58,483 bases of DNA. It comes from an uncultured Opitutia bacterium. GTDB lineage: Bacteria; Verrucomicrobiota; Verrucomicrobiia; Opitutales; Opitutaceae. The position numbers were made by a program, and so were the translations under genes. Location: assembly GCA_903900845.1 (NCBI GenBank), contig CAIUOU010000105.1, positions 1 to 58,483 on the forward strand, in the 5' to 3' direction. This document shows positions 25,636 to 33,849 of the stretch, piece by piece. The notes beneath the pieces are model-generated. The model did no database searches and was not told the DNA's origin. It saw only the letters and a program-made list of their open reading frames with translations. The first letter of the stretch is position 1; each line of letters opens with the position of its first letter.

Positions 25636-26206
25636 TGCGGATCAGCGGCCGGATCTCGAACCCGAGCCGGTTGAAGGTGGGCACGATCTCCAGCGCGCCA
25701 TCGTCGCCTTGACGGATCACAACCCGCTGCACTCCGCCCTCGTCGAAAAAACCATCAGGGTTGCACCGGATCGCGGCCAGATTCTCCGGCAAACCGAGCC
25801 GCTCGTCCTCCTGCTCGGAGACCGGCGCCTCGCCGACCGCCGGCACCTCCAGCCGCAGAGTTGGCTCGGCGGCGTGCACGATGCGCCGCGCCCCTTCGTC
25901 CCCCGCCGCATGGCTTTCCTGCAGCTCGAGGCCGTACATCGACCGCGCGGGATCGATCCAGAGGATCACGGGAACCCCCTCCGCGACCGCGCGCGCGCGG
26001 CCGTAGTGGATGAGCGAAAGCATGCGCTGCGCCTCTTGGCTGAGCGCGCGGCCGCGGAAGAAGGAGGCCATGCGCGGCATCACCATCGCGGCCACCGTGA
26101 GCAGCAGCACCATCACGACGATGAGCTCCACCAGCGTGAACGCGCGACGCCCGCCGGCCGGAGGCCGGAAGCGGAAGACGCGCGGGACGCGGGCGGCGAC
26201 GCTCAT
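25628..26206 (-). CDS. gspH: GspH-like minor pseudopilin
   Basis: 192 residues with signature GGRRAFTLVELIVVMVLLLT, again with Ala in place of Gly before the cleavage site. The GspH fold is indicated by RMLSLIHYGRARAVAEGVPV and the later VQRVVIRQGDDGALEIVP. It would join the pseudopilus shaft to its tip. The gene sits between gspG (19-base gap) and gspI (eight-base overlap). Confidence 0.82.
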   Translation of the reverse strand: MSVAARVPRVFRFRPPAGGRRAFTLVELIVVMVLLLTVAAMVMPRMASFFRGRALSQEAQRMLSLIHYGRARAVAEGVPVILWIDPARSMYGLELQESHAAGDEGARRIVHAAEPTLRLEVPAVGEAPVSEQEDERLGLPENLAAIRCNPDGFFDEGGVQRVVIRQGDDGALEIVPTFNRLGFEIRPLIRNG

Positions 26207-26225
26207 GGGAGGCGGGGGCGCGGGG

Positions 26226-26699
26226 TCAGTTCGCGGCGACCCGGCCGTTCACAATGTCGTCCGCGCTGTTCGGCTGGCCGTCCGGCCCCGTGGAACGCAG
26301 GTCATAGCCGGCCGGATTGATGCGGCCGGGGAACTCGTAGATGTAAGCGCGGCCCCACGGATCGAGGGGGATCTCGCTCTTCAGGTAGGGCCCGCGCCAG
26401 TTGGGCACGTCGGCGGGAGCCGCGACCAGCTGGTTCAGGCCGTCCTGCCCCCGCGGATAGCTGCCGGTGTCGACCTCGAAGGCGTCGAGCGCCGTGCCGA
26501 AGGTCGAGATCTGGGTCTGCGCCGCGGTGATGCGCGCCTGTTCCGTGCGTCCGGTGAACTTGGGCAGGACCAGGGAGGCGAGGATGCCAAGGATCACGAG
26601 CACGAGCAGGAGCTCGACCAGCGTGAAGCCGCGGCGGGAGCGGCGGTGGCGCGCGGCGCGCGCGGAGGCGTGGGTGGCTTTCATGGAAGGGTTGGTCAT
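26226..26699 (-). CDS. gspG: Major pseudopilin GspG
   Basis: 157 residues. RRSRRGFTLVELLLVLVILG gives a canonical prepilin cleavage site. The conserved GspG core follows: FEVDTGSYPRGQDGLNQLVA, WRGPYLKSEIPLDPWGRAY, then GYDLRSTGPDGQPNSADDI with calcium-binding-loop residues. GspG polymerises to push substrates through the secretin. ATG at 26699 overlaps the gspF stop by four bases. No prepilin peptidase gene is present in the window. Confidence 0.95.
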   Translation of the reverse strand: MTNPSMKATHASARAARHRRSRRGFTLVELLLVLVILGILASLVLPKFTGRTEQARITAAQTQISTFGTALDAFEVDTGSYPRGQDGLNQLVAAPADVPNWRGPYLKSEIPLDPWGRAYIYEFPGRINPAGYDLRSTGPDGQPNSADDIVNGRVAAN

Positions 26700-27955
26700 T
26701 TGATGTGGTCCTGCAGCGAGAAGATGGGAATCACCATGCCGATGAAGATCGTCCCGATCAGCGCCGCGATGACGAAGAGCATCACGGGCTCGGCCAGCGC
26801 GACGACGGCCTTCAGCTGGCGGTCCAGGTCGCCCTCGGTGACGTTGGCGATACGGAGCAGCTCGGCGTCGAGCTTGCCGCTCTCCTCCGCCACCGAGATC
26901 ATCTCGACTACGGTGCCGGGGAAAAGGGCCCGGTTCTGCGCGAGACTCTTGCCGAGGGCCTTGCCCTCCTTCACCCGGTCGATCGACTCCGAGACGGCGT
27001 CGACGAGGATCTGGTTGCCGATCGAGCGGCGGGCGACGTTCAGCGCGTTGATCAGCGGCACGCCGGCGCCGAGGAGCGTGCCGAGCATCCGGCAGAAACG
27101 CGCCATGGCGAACTGGGCGAGGAGCGGCCCGATCGTGGGCACCCGCAGGATGTAACCCTCCCAGGCGCGGCGGCCCGCCTCGGAGCGGAACCAGCTGCGG
27201 AGCGAGATGAAGGCCACGACCAGCGCGGCGCCGATGAACAGCCCGTAGTTACGCACGGCGTCACTCACGCCCACGATCATCCTCGTGATCAGCGGCAGCT
27301 CCGCATTGAAGCCCTGGAACACGAGCTGGAAACGCGGGATGAAGAAGACCAGCAGGAAGATCAGCACCCCCACCGCCAGGAACAGCAGGATGGCCGGGTA
27401 CATGAGGGCCGTCATCACCTTGCCCTTGAGCTCCTTTTCCCGCGATTGGAAATCGGCGATCTGCGCCAGCACGACGTCGAGAAAGCCGCCGGTCTCGCCC
27501 GCCTCCACCATCGCGACATACACCCGCGGGAAGGTCTCCGGGGAACGCGCCATCGCGTCCGACAGCGACATGCCGTCGATCACCAGATCGTGGATCTCCT
27601 TCCACTTCGCCTTCGCCACCGGCTCCGCCGCCTCACGATGGATGATGACCAGCGCGCGGCTGAAAGGCACGCCCGCCGCGAGCAGGCTCGATAGCAGGCG
27701 CGTGAAGTTCTCGAGGATGCGCGGGGTGATCTTACCCGGTTGCCCGAGCTTCAGTTTCAACCCGAAACCGCCCCCTTGGCCGGCCGGCGCCGCGGCGGCG
27801 CCCTTGCCCGCCGGGGATGCGGATTCGGACAATCGGATCGGTTTAAGACCGCGCAGTTCGACCTGGCGCATCGCCTCCTGCCGGTTGGCCGCGTCGATGA
27901 GGCCCTCCGTTGCGGCACCGTCGAGTTGCAAGGCCTTGTAGGCGAACTGGGGCAT
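26696..27955 (-). CDS. gspF: GspF inner-membrane platform protein
   Basis: 419 residues beginning MPQFAYKALQLDG, typical for GspF/PilC. Two T2SSF repeats are visible (FTRLLSSLLAAGVPFSRALV and MARFCRMLGTLLGAGVPLIN). Membrane helices lie near 185-210, 235-255 and 385-410 (LFVIAALIGTIFIGMVIPIF). GspF connects the GspE motor to pseudopilus assembly. The gene overlaps gspG by four bases and lies 25 bases after gspE. Confidence 0.95.
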   Translation of the reverse strand: MPQFAYKALQLDGAATEGLIDAANRQEAMRQVELRGLKPIRLSESASPAGKGAAAAPAGQGGGFGLKLKLGQPGKITPRILENFTRLLSSLLAAGVPFSRALVIIHREAAEPVAKAKWKEIHDLVIDGMSLSDAMARSPETFPRVYVAMVEAGETGGFLDVVLAQIADFQSREKELKGKVMTALMYPAILLFLAVGVLIFLLVFFIPRFQLVFQGFNAELPLITRMIVGVSDAVRNYGLFIGAALVVAFISLRSWFRSEAGRRAWEGYILRVPTIGPLLAQFAMARFCRMLGTLLGAGVPLINALNVARRSIGNQILVDAVSESIDRVKEGKALGKSLAQNRALFPGTVVEMISVAEESGKLDAELLRIANVTEGDLDRQLKAVVALAEPVMLFVIAALIGTIFIGMVIPIFSLQDHIK

Positions 27956-27980
27956 GGATCAGAGGGCGCGCCGCCGATGC

Positions 27981-29711
27981 TCAGGCCTGCGGGGCCCGGG
28001 CGGCGGCCGCGTTGGGATCCTCCTCGTGGACCGTCGTCACGCTGAGCACTTCCTCGATGGTCGTGCGCCCCTCCTGCACCAGCCGGCGGCCATCCTCGGC
28101 CAGCGTGGTCATTCCGGCGCGACGCGCGGCGTCACGGATGAGGTCCGTCGAACCGCTCCGCAGGATCAGCTGCCGGATCTCGTTGTTGGTGTCCATCCAC
28201 TCGAAGATCGCCTGCCGCCCATGGAATCCGGTGCCCCGGCAATCGCGACAGCCGACGGATTTATGGATCACGGCGTCGGCCGGAATCCCCAGCCGGACCT
28301 TGTACGTGCGCGCCGTCGGGGAATCGTCGACCGCCTTGCATTTGGGGCAGAGCAACCGCACGAGACGCTGGGCGAGCACGGCCTCGAGGGAGGAGGCGAC
28401 GAGATAGGGCTCCACCCCCATGTCGACCAGACGCGTGAGCGCGCCCGGGGCGTCGTTCGTGTGCAGGGTCGAGAACACCAGGTGCCCCGTGAGCGAGGCC
28501 TGCACCGCGATCTGCGCGGTTTCCTGGTCGCGGATTTCGCCGATCAGGATGACGTCGGGGTCGTGGCGCAGGATGGAACGGAGACCGCGCGCGAACGTGA
28601 GTCCGGATTTCTCCGACACCTGGATCTGGTTCACGCCCTTCAGCTGGTACTCGATCGGGTCCTCGATCGTGACGATCTTCCGTTGCGCGTCGTTGATGCC
28701 CTGCAACGCGGTGTAGAGCGTGGAGGTCTTGCCTGAGCCCGTGGGTCCGGTGACCAGCACGATGCCGTGCGGCAGCTCAAGGACACGCTGGAGGCAGGTG
28801 TGATCGCGCTCGTGCATGCCGAGGTCGCGGACCCCGCGCAGCGCGGAGTTCTGGCGCAGAAGGCGCATCACCACCGCCTCGCCGTGCAGCATCGGGATGA
28901 TCGAGACGCGGATGTCCACCTCCGTCGACTCGATGCGCACCTTGATGCGTCCGTCCTGGGGCAGGCGCTTCTCGGCGATGTTGAGGTGGCTGAGGATCTT
29001 CACGCGCGCCACGATCGCCGGCTGGAACTTCTTGATCTGCGCCGGCACCGGGACCTCCTGCAACACGCCGTCGATGCGGTAGCGGATCCGCAGCTCGTCC
29101 TCGAACGGTTCGAGGTGGATGTCGGACGCGCGCAGCTCGATGGAGTCCTTGAGGACCTGGTTGACGAACCGGATGATCGAGGCGTCCTCCGCGGCCTCGT
29201 CGAGATTGGTGCCCGCCGCGCCCTCGCCCTCGTCAACCACCTGCAGGTCGCCCTCCTCGTGCAGGGTGCCGATGGTGTCGGCGCCGACGCCGAGACGCTT
29301 CTTCAGTTCACGCTGGACGGCCTCGGAAGGCGCGAGCACCGGCCGCAGCCGCAGGCCCGTGAGCGCCCGCAACCCGTCCATGCCCGCGGTCACGAAGAGC
29401 CGGCTCGTCGCGATCTCGATCTGGTTGTCGATCCGCCGCAGCGGCAGCAGCTCGTCCCGCAACAGCAGCCTTGCGGGAAAGAGTGACAGCACTTGTTTGT
29501 CGGGCTCGAGCTCGTCGAGCCGCGCGAACGGCACCCCGTACTCACGTGCGAGCCAGCGCAGGACCGCATCCTCGGCCGGTGGCTCCCCGGCGGGAAGCTG
29601 GCGCAGGAAGGAACGGGCGTCGCCGGCCGTGAGCTGCCGCGCCGCGATCATGCGGTCGAGCAACTCCGGCAGAACGCCGTTGCTGGTGGAGGCGGGCGCG
29701 TCGGTCAGCAC
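27981..29711 (-). CDS. gspE: GspE secretion ATPase
   Basis: 576 residues. An N-terminal GspE/PilB domain precedes the ATPase core with Walker A GPTGSGKTSTLY, an Asp box around TIEDPIEYQLKGVNQIQV, Walker B DPDVILIGEIRDQETAQ and a His box TGHLVFSTLHTNDAP. A zinc tetracysteine (CPKC ... CRDC) lies at about 485-520. It powers pseudopilus extension from the cytoplasm. ATP-binding residues look intact. It lies four bases after the head gene of the operon. Confidence 0.96.
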   Translation of the reverse strand: MLTDAPASTSNGVLPELLDRMIAARQLTAGDARSFLRQLPAGEPPAEDAVLRWLAREYGVPFARLDELEPDKQVLSLFPARLLLRDELLPLRRIDNQIEIATSRLFVTAGMDGLRALTGLRLRPVLAPSEAVQRELKKRLGVGADTIGTLHEEGDLQVVDEGEGAAGTNLDEAAEDASIIRFVNQVLKDSIELRASDIHLEPFEDELRIRYRIDGVLQEVPVPAQIKKFQPAIVARVKILSHLNIAEKRLPQDGRIKVRIESTEVDIRVSIIPMLHGEAVVMRLLRQNSALRGVRDLGMHERDHTCLQRVLELPHGIVLVTGPTGSGKTSTLYTALQGINDAQRKIVTIEDPIEYQLKGVNQIQVSEKSGLTFARGLRSILRHDPDVILIGEIRDQETAQIAVQASLTGHLVFSTLHTNDAPGALTRLVDMGVEPYLVASSLEAVLAQRLVRLLCPKCKAVDDSPTARTYKVRLGIPADAVIHKSVGCRDCRGTGFHGRQAIFEWMDTNNEIRQLILRSGSTDLIRDAARRAGMTTLAEDGRRLVQEGRTTIEEVLSVTTVHEEDPNAAAARAPQA

Positions 29712-29715
29712 GGCT

Positions 29716-30312
29716 TCAGGGCAGCAGGCCGAACATCACCGCGATCGCCTCCTGGCGCACGGAAAGGACGGCGCGGAGTTCCTCCTGCGCCTTGGCGACC
29801 TTGGCCTCGTTGTCGCGCCGGGACTCGCGGACCCGCTCTAGGCGGCTCTTGATTTCCGCCTCGGGCAGCTTGTCGCGGATGGCGAACTGCAAGGCGCTCA
29901 TCTCGGGATTGCCCGAGCCGCCGCGGCCCGGACCAGAACCGCGGTCACCGCCTCCGCCCGGAGGACCGCCACGGGCGCCCATCATGCCGCCCGGGCCGCC
30001 CATGCCGCCCATGCCGCCGGAGTTGCGGCGCGCCTCGGAGACCTTCGCCACGCGCTCGGAAATCACCTTCCACTCCTCGTCGTCGGTGATCTCCAGTCGC
30101 TCGCGCAGCATGTTGAGCATCCGCGCCTGCATCTCCTGGGGATTGAACTCGCCCCGAGGACCGCGGTCACCGCCTCGGTCGCCCGGGCGCTCGGCGCCGC
30201 GCTCGGTGCCGCGGCGGCGCTCGTCCTGCGCGGACAAGGACTGCATGACGCTCAAGACAAACAAAGCCACGCCCAGCCGGGCGGCGAGTCGGGTGCCGAA
30301 TGATGTGTTCAT
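29716..30312 (-). CDS. Secreted Gly/Met/Arg-rich protein at head of secretion operon
   Basis: 198 residues from ATG 30312, giving a signal peptide (LGVALFVLSVMQSLSAQ). The mature part begins with an Arg/Gly/Asp-rich stretch and a helix MQARMLNMLRERLEITDDEE. A low-complexity GGMGGMGGPGGMMGARGGPP segment follows, then a helical C-terminus (KLPEAEIKSRLERVRESRRD, EELRAVLSVRQEAIAV). The two helical parts resemble LTXXQ/Spy-like periplasmic proteins only in general character; no family is assigned. It is four bases from gspE, so it may be a periplasmic helper or product of the secretion operon. Confidence 0.75.
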   Translation of the reverse strand: MNTSFGTRLAARLGVALFVLSVMQSLSAQDERRRGTERGAERPGDRGGDRGPRGEFNPQEMQARMLNMLRERLEITDDEEWKVISERVAKVSEARRNSGGMGGMGGPGGMMGARGGPPGGGGDRGSGPGRGGSGNPEMSALQFAIRDKLPEAEIKSRLERVRESRRDNEAKVAKAQEELRAVLSVRQEAIAVMFGLLP

Positions 30313-30330
30313 GGTGACAGTTGCGGGGGT

Positions 30331-30443
30331 TGACGCGTCAGAACCTCCGTCAGTTGCGGGAATTCCCGCACGCGCACACGAAGATTCCCGTCGTGGGCAA
30401 TCGTTGCGCAGAAATCCGGACCCCGTGCGCAACTTTTGCGCAT
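30331..30443. promoter_or_regulatory. Cluster of palindromes between divergent operons
   Basis: The 259 bases between the secretion operon (minus, start 30312) and the sulfatase genes (plus, start 30572) hold three symmetrical sites. TGACGCGTCA is a perfect palindrome at 30331-30340 and TGCGGGAATTCCCGCA another at 30355-30370. An inverted pair GTTGCGCA (30403-30410) and TGCGCAAC (30426-30433) is followed by another TTGCGCA (30436-30442). They lie 19-131 bases upstream of the operon's first codon, where operators would be placed. No promoter hexamers were assigned. Confidence 0.5.
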
Positions 30444-30571
30444 CGTCGCGACATTCCGGTTCCCCCACCGCGGGTCGCGAAACCCTCCGGAACCAGGGTC
30501 GTCTTTGCAGCTGACGCCGGGACGATTCCCGTCGCACCTTTCCGCTCCCCTCACCCCGAACCACCTTCGCC

Positions 30572-32410
30572 ATGCGCTCCGCCGCGTTCGCCGCCACCCT
30601 AGTTCTCCTCGGTTTCGCCCTTTCGGCCATTCCCGTGTCAGGTGCCGAGAACAGCCGCCCGCCCAACGTTGTGGTCTTCCTCGCCGACGACGCCGGCTGG
30701 GGTGACTTCTCGATCAACGGCAACCGGAGCGTCCGGACGCCCAACATCGATTCGATCGGGCTGGGTGGCGCGCGCTTCGACCGCTTCTTCGTGTGCGCAG
30801 TCTGCGCCCCGACCCGCGCGGAGTTCCTCACCGGCCGTTACCATCCGCGCGGTGGCGTGCGCGGGGTCTCGACCGGCCTGGAGCGGCTCAACACCGACGA
30901 GAAGACGGTGGCCGACGCCTTCAAGGCGGCCGGCTACGCCACGGGCGCCTTCGGCAAGTGGCACAACGGCAGCCAATGGCCGTACCACCCGCAGGCCCGC
31001 GGCTTCGACGAGTTCTACGGCTACACCGCCGGGCATTGGGGCGAGTACTTCGATCCACCCGTCGAGCACAACGGGCGCATGATCCGCGAGAAGGGCTACA
31101 TCGTGGACCTCTGCACGGACCGCGCCGTCGCCTTCATTGAGCGCAACCGCACCCGCCCGTTTTTCTGCTACGTCCCTTTCACGACGCCGCACTCCCCGTG
31201 GTCGGTGCCGGAAAAGCACTGGGACCGCTTCAAGGGCCGCGCCATCGCGCAGCCGGCGACCGAGGCCGGGCAGGAGAATCTCGACCACACCCGTTGCGCG
31301 CTCGCGATGGTCGAGAACCAGGACGACAACGTCGGCCGTGTCCTCCGGCGACTGGACGAGCTCGGCCTGCGTGATAACACCATCGTCGTCTACTTTTCCG
31401 ACAACGGCCCGAATAGCTGGCGCTGGAACGACGGGATGAAGGGCCGCAAGGGCACGCTCGACGAAGGAGGCATCCGCTCGCCCACGATGCTCAGCTGGCC
31501 CGGGCGGGTGAAGCCGGGGACGGTCATCCGCGATATCGCCGGCGCCATCGACCTCCTGCCCACCCTCACTTCGCTGGCGGGCGTCGCACGGGTCGGCGCC
31601 AAGCCCCTCGACGGCGCCGATCTATCGCCACTGCTCCTTGGCGGCGGGGCCGCGTGGGCGGAACGGATGATCTTCTCCCACCAGAACGGTCAGGTGAGCG
31701 TGCGCACCCCGCGCCACCGTCTGGACAGCCGCGGGGCGCTCTTCGACCTGCAGTCCGATCCCGGCCAGACGAACGACATCGCGGCCGCGGAGCCCGCCAT
31801 CGCCGCGCGGCTGGGCGAAGCCGTGACCACCTGGCGGCGGGAGGTCTTCGGGCCCGAGGTCGCCGCGCGGAGCGTGGAGTTGCGCGCGGGCAAGAACGGC
31901 AAGGCCCGCGGCGGATTTGTGGTGCCGGACGACCGGCCGTACCCGGTCGGCCATCGCGAGTTTCCGTGGACCCCGCTGCCGGCGCGCGACGGGGTGCCGC
32001 ACGGCGGGGTGCAGCGCAGCAGCTCGGCGCCCAACTCCTCTTATTTCGTCAACTGGCGCACGACCGGGGACCGCATCACCTGGGACATCGAGGTGGCCAC
32101 CACCGGCGAATACGAAGTGGTGATCGATTACACCTGCCCGCTCCCCGACGCCGGCGCGGAGATCGAGCTGGCCTTCCGCGGCGCGCGGCTCACCGGACAG
32201 GTGACCCCGGGATGGGATCCCGCGCTTTACACGAACCAGGACACGTTACCGCGGCCGGCCGGTGAATCACAGATGAAGGAGTTCCGGCCGCTCAACCTCG
32301 GCCGGGTGCGGCTTGAGCAGGGTCGCGGCGAACTGACGCTCCGCGCCCTGCGCGTACCGGGTAAATCGGTCATGGACGTCCGCCGGGTGAACCTGACCCT
32401 GAAAAACTGA
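30572..32410 (+). CDS. Secreted sulfatase with C-terminal carbohydrate-binding-like domain
   Basis: 612 residues with a signal peptide (MRSAAFAATLVLLGFALS). The alkaline-phosphatase-fold core starts PPNVVVFLADDAGWGD with metal ligands D39 and D40. The formylglycine motif is canonical, C78-A-P-T-R82 in VCAPTRAEFLTGRY. FGKWHNG, TTPHSPW and FSDNGP supply further active-site residues. Residues from about 460 form an extra beta-rich domain (SSYFVNWRTTGDRITWDIEV, GEYEVVIDYTCP) like those attached to other Verrucomicrobial sulfatases. It would remove sulfate esters from glycans in the periplasm or outside. The next sulfatase starts four bases after its stop. Confidence 0.93.
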   Translation: MRSAAFAATLVLLGFALSAIPVSGAENSRPPNVVVFLADDAGWGDFSINGNRSVRTPNIDSIGLGGARFDRFFVCAVCAPTRAEFLTGRYHPRGGVRGVSTGLERLNTDEKTVADAFKAAGYATGAFGKWHNGSQWPYHPQARGFDEFYGYTAGHWGEYFDPPVEHNGRMIREKGYIVDLCTDRAVAFIERNRTRPFFCYVPFTTPHSPWSVPEKHWDRFKGRAIAQPATEAGQENLDHTRCALAMVENQDDNVGRVLRRLDELGLRDNTIVVYFSDNGPNSWRWNDGMKGRKGTLDEGGIRSPTMLSWPGRVKPGTVIRDIAGAIDLLPTLTSLAGVARVGAKPLDGADLSPLLLGGGAAWAERMIFSHQNGQVSVRTPRHRLDSRGALFDLQSDPGQTNDIAAAEPAIAARLGEAVTTWRREVFGPEVAARSVELRAGKNGKARGGFVVPDDRPYPVGHREFPWTPLPARDGVPHGGVQRSSSAPNSSYFVNWRTTGDRITWDIEVATTGEYEVVIDYTCPLPDAGAEIELAFRGARLTGQVTPGWDPALYTNQDTLPRPAGESQMKEFRPLNLGRVRLEQGRGELTLRALRVPGKSVMDVRRVNLTLKN

Positions 32411-32414
32411 CCCC

Positions 32415-33836
32415 ATGCTCTCTCTTCCTCACCGACTGACCGCGATCACCCTAATCGCGACCGCCGCCGTCCTCGCCGGCGAGCCCGCCGCGAAGCCCAA
32501 CATCGTGTTCATCATCTCCGACGACCACGCGTGGAACGACTACGGTTTCATGGGGCACCGACAGATCGAAACGCCGCACCTCGACCGGCTGGCAGCCCGA
32601 AGCGCCCTGTTCCCCCGTGGCTACGTGCCCACCGCGCTGTGCCGCCCGGCACTCGCCACTTTCGCCAGTGGCCTTTACGCGCACCAGCACCACGTCAGCG
32701 GCAATGACCCGGCCTTCCTGCCCGAGATGCTCGCCCCCGCCGGCGGCAAGGCGAAGAAGGCGGGCAAACAGGCGGCCGAGCCCGCCGGCTACCAGCGGTT
32801 ACGCGAGCGTCTGATCACCAAGCTGGACATCCCCGACACCCTGCCCAAGTCGCTCGGACGGCTGGGCTACCTGAGCCACCAATCCGGCAAGTGGTGGGAA
32901 GGGTCGTTCCGCCGCGGTGGTTTCACTCACGGGATGACCCGCGGGTTTCCGGAACCAGGAGGCCGGCACGGCGACGACGGCTTGAAGATCGGCCGCGAAG
33001 GCCTCGCCCCCATCTTCGACTTCATCGACCACGCCGTCGCGGAAAAGAAACCGTTCTTCATCTGGTACGCGCCTTTCCTTCCCCATACCCCGCACACCCC
33101 GCCCGACCGTCTGTTCGCCAAGTACAAGGCCAAGGGAATCACCTCCGACTTCGTCGCGCGCTATTACGCCATGGTGGAGTGGTTCGATGACACCTGCGGC
33201 CAGCTCATGGAGCGGATCGAGTCCAAGGGCCTCACCCGCGACACGCTCTTCGTGTACATCGCCGACAACGGGTGGATCCAATCGCCCGACAGCGCCGGCT
33301 ACGCTCCGCGCTCGAAGCAGACCGCCCACGAGGGCGGCGTGCGGCAGCCGATCATGTTCAGCTGGCCCGGTGTGATCCGGCCCGGTACCCGCGGCGAGCA
33401 ACTCTGCTCCAGCATCGATATCGTGCCCACGCTACTGGCGGCGGCCGGAGCGCCGGTCCCTGCTCGTCTCCCCGGCCTGAACCTGCTGCCCGTCCTGCAG
33501 GCCGGTGCCCCCACCCCGCGCGAACGCGTGTTCGGGGAAACGTTCGCGCACGACGTGGCGAACATCGACCGGCCGGAGGACAGCCTGGTCTACCGCTGGG
33601 TCGTCGAGGGGAAGTGGAAACTGCTCCTCACTTACGACGGCGCCGTGAGCGCCCGCTACGCGTCCTCGAACCCGCGCGAGGAGCGGCGGCCGCAACTCTA
33701 CGACCTCCTCGCGGATCCGCACGAGAACCGCAACCTGGCACGCGAGAACCCCGAGGTGGTCGCGCGCCTAGCCGCACGCCTGCAGGAATGGTGGCCGGTC
33801 AACCACCGGAAGGTCGAGACCCGCTGGACCGACTGA
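32415..33836 (+). CDS. Secreted sulfatase with altered formylglycine motif (CRPAL)
   Basis: 473 residues, signal peptide to about residue 22. The sulfatase core is clear: PNIVFIISDDHAWNDYGFMG, SGKWWEGSF, PFLPHTPHTPP and YIADNGW. The motif that becomes formylglycine reads C76-R-P-A-L80, so the usual Arg of C-x-P-x-R is Leu. That Arg stabilises the modified residue in characterised enzymes, so activity is uncertain. An insert of Lys/Ala-rich sequence (GGKAKKAGKQAAEPAGYQ) lies at about 110-127. The gene is the middle of three adjacent sulfatase genes. Confidence 0.9.
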   Translation: MLSLPHRLTAITLIATAAVLAGEPAAKPNIVFIISDDHAWNDYGFMGHRQIETPHLDRLAARSALFPRGYVPTALCRPALATFASGLYAHQHHVSGNDPAFLPEMLAPAGGKAKKAGKQAAEPAGYQRLRERLITKLDIPDTLPKSLGRLGYLSHQSGKWWEGSFRRGGFTHGMTRGFPEPGGRHGDDGLKIGREGLAPIFDFIDHAVAEKKPFFIWYAPFLPHTPHTPPDRLFAKYKAKGITSDFVARYYAMVEWFDDTCGQLMERIESKGLTRDTLFVYIADNGWIQSPDSAGYAPRSKQTAHEGGVRQPIMFSWPGVIRPGTRGEQLCSSIDIVPTLLAAAGAPVPARLPGLNLLPVLQAGAPTPRERVFGETFAHDVANIDRPEDSLVYRWVVEGKWKLLLTYDGAVSARYASSNPREERRPQLYDLLADPHENRNLARENPEVVARLAARLQEWWPVNHRKVETRWTD

Positions 33837-33849
33837 GCTCCGCCGCACC

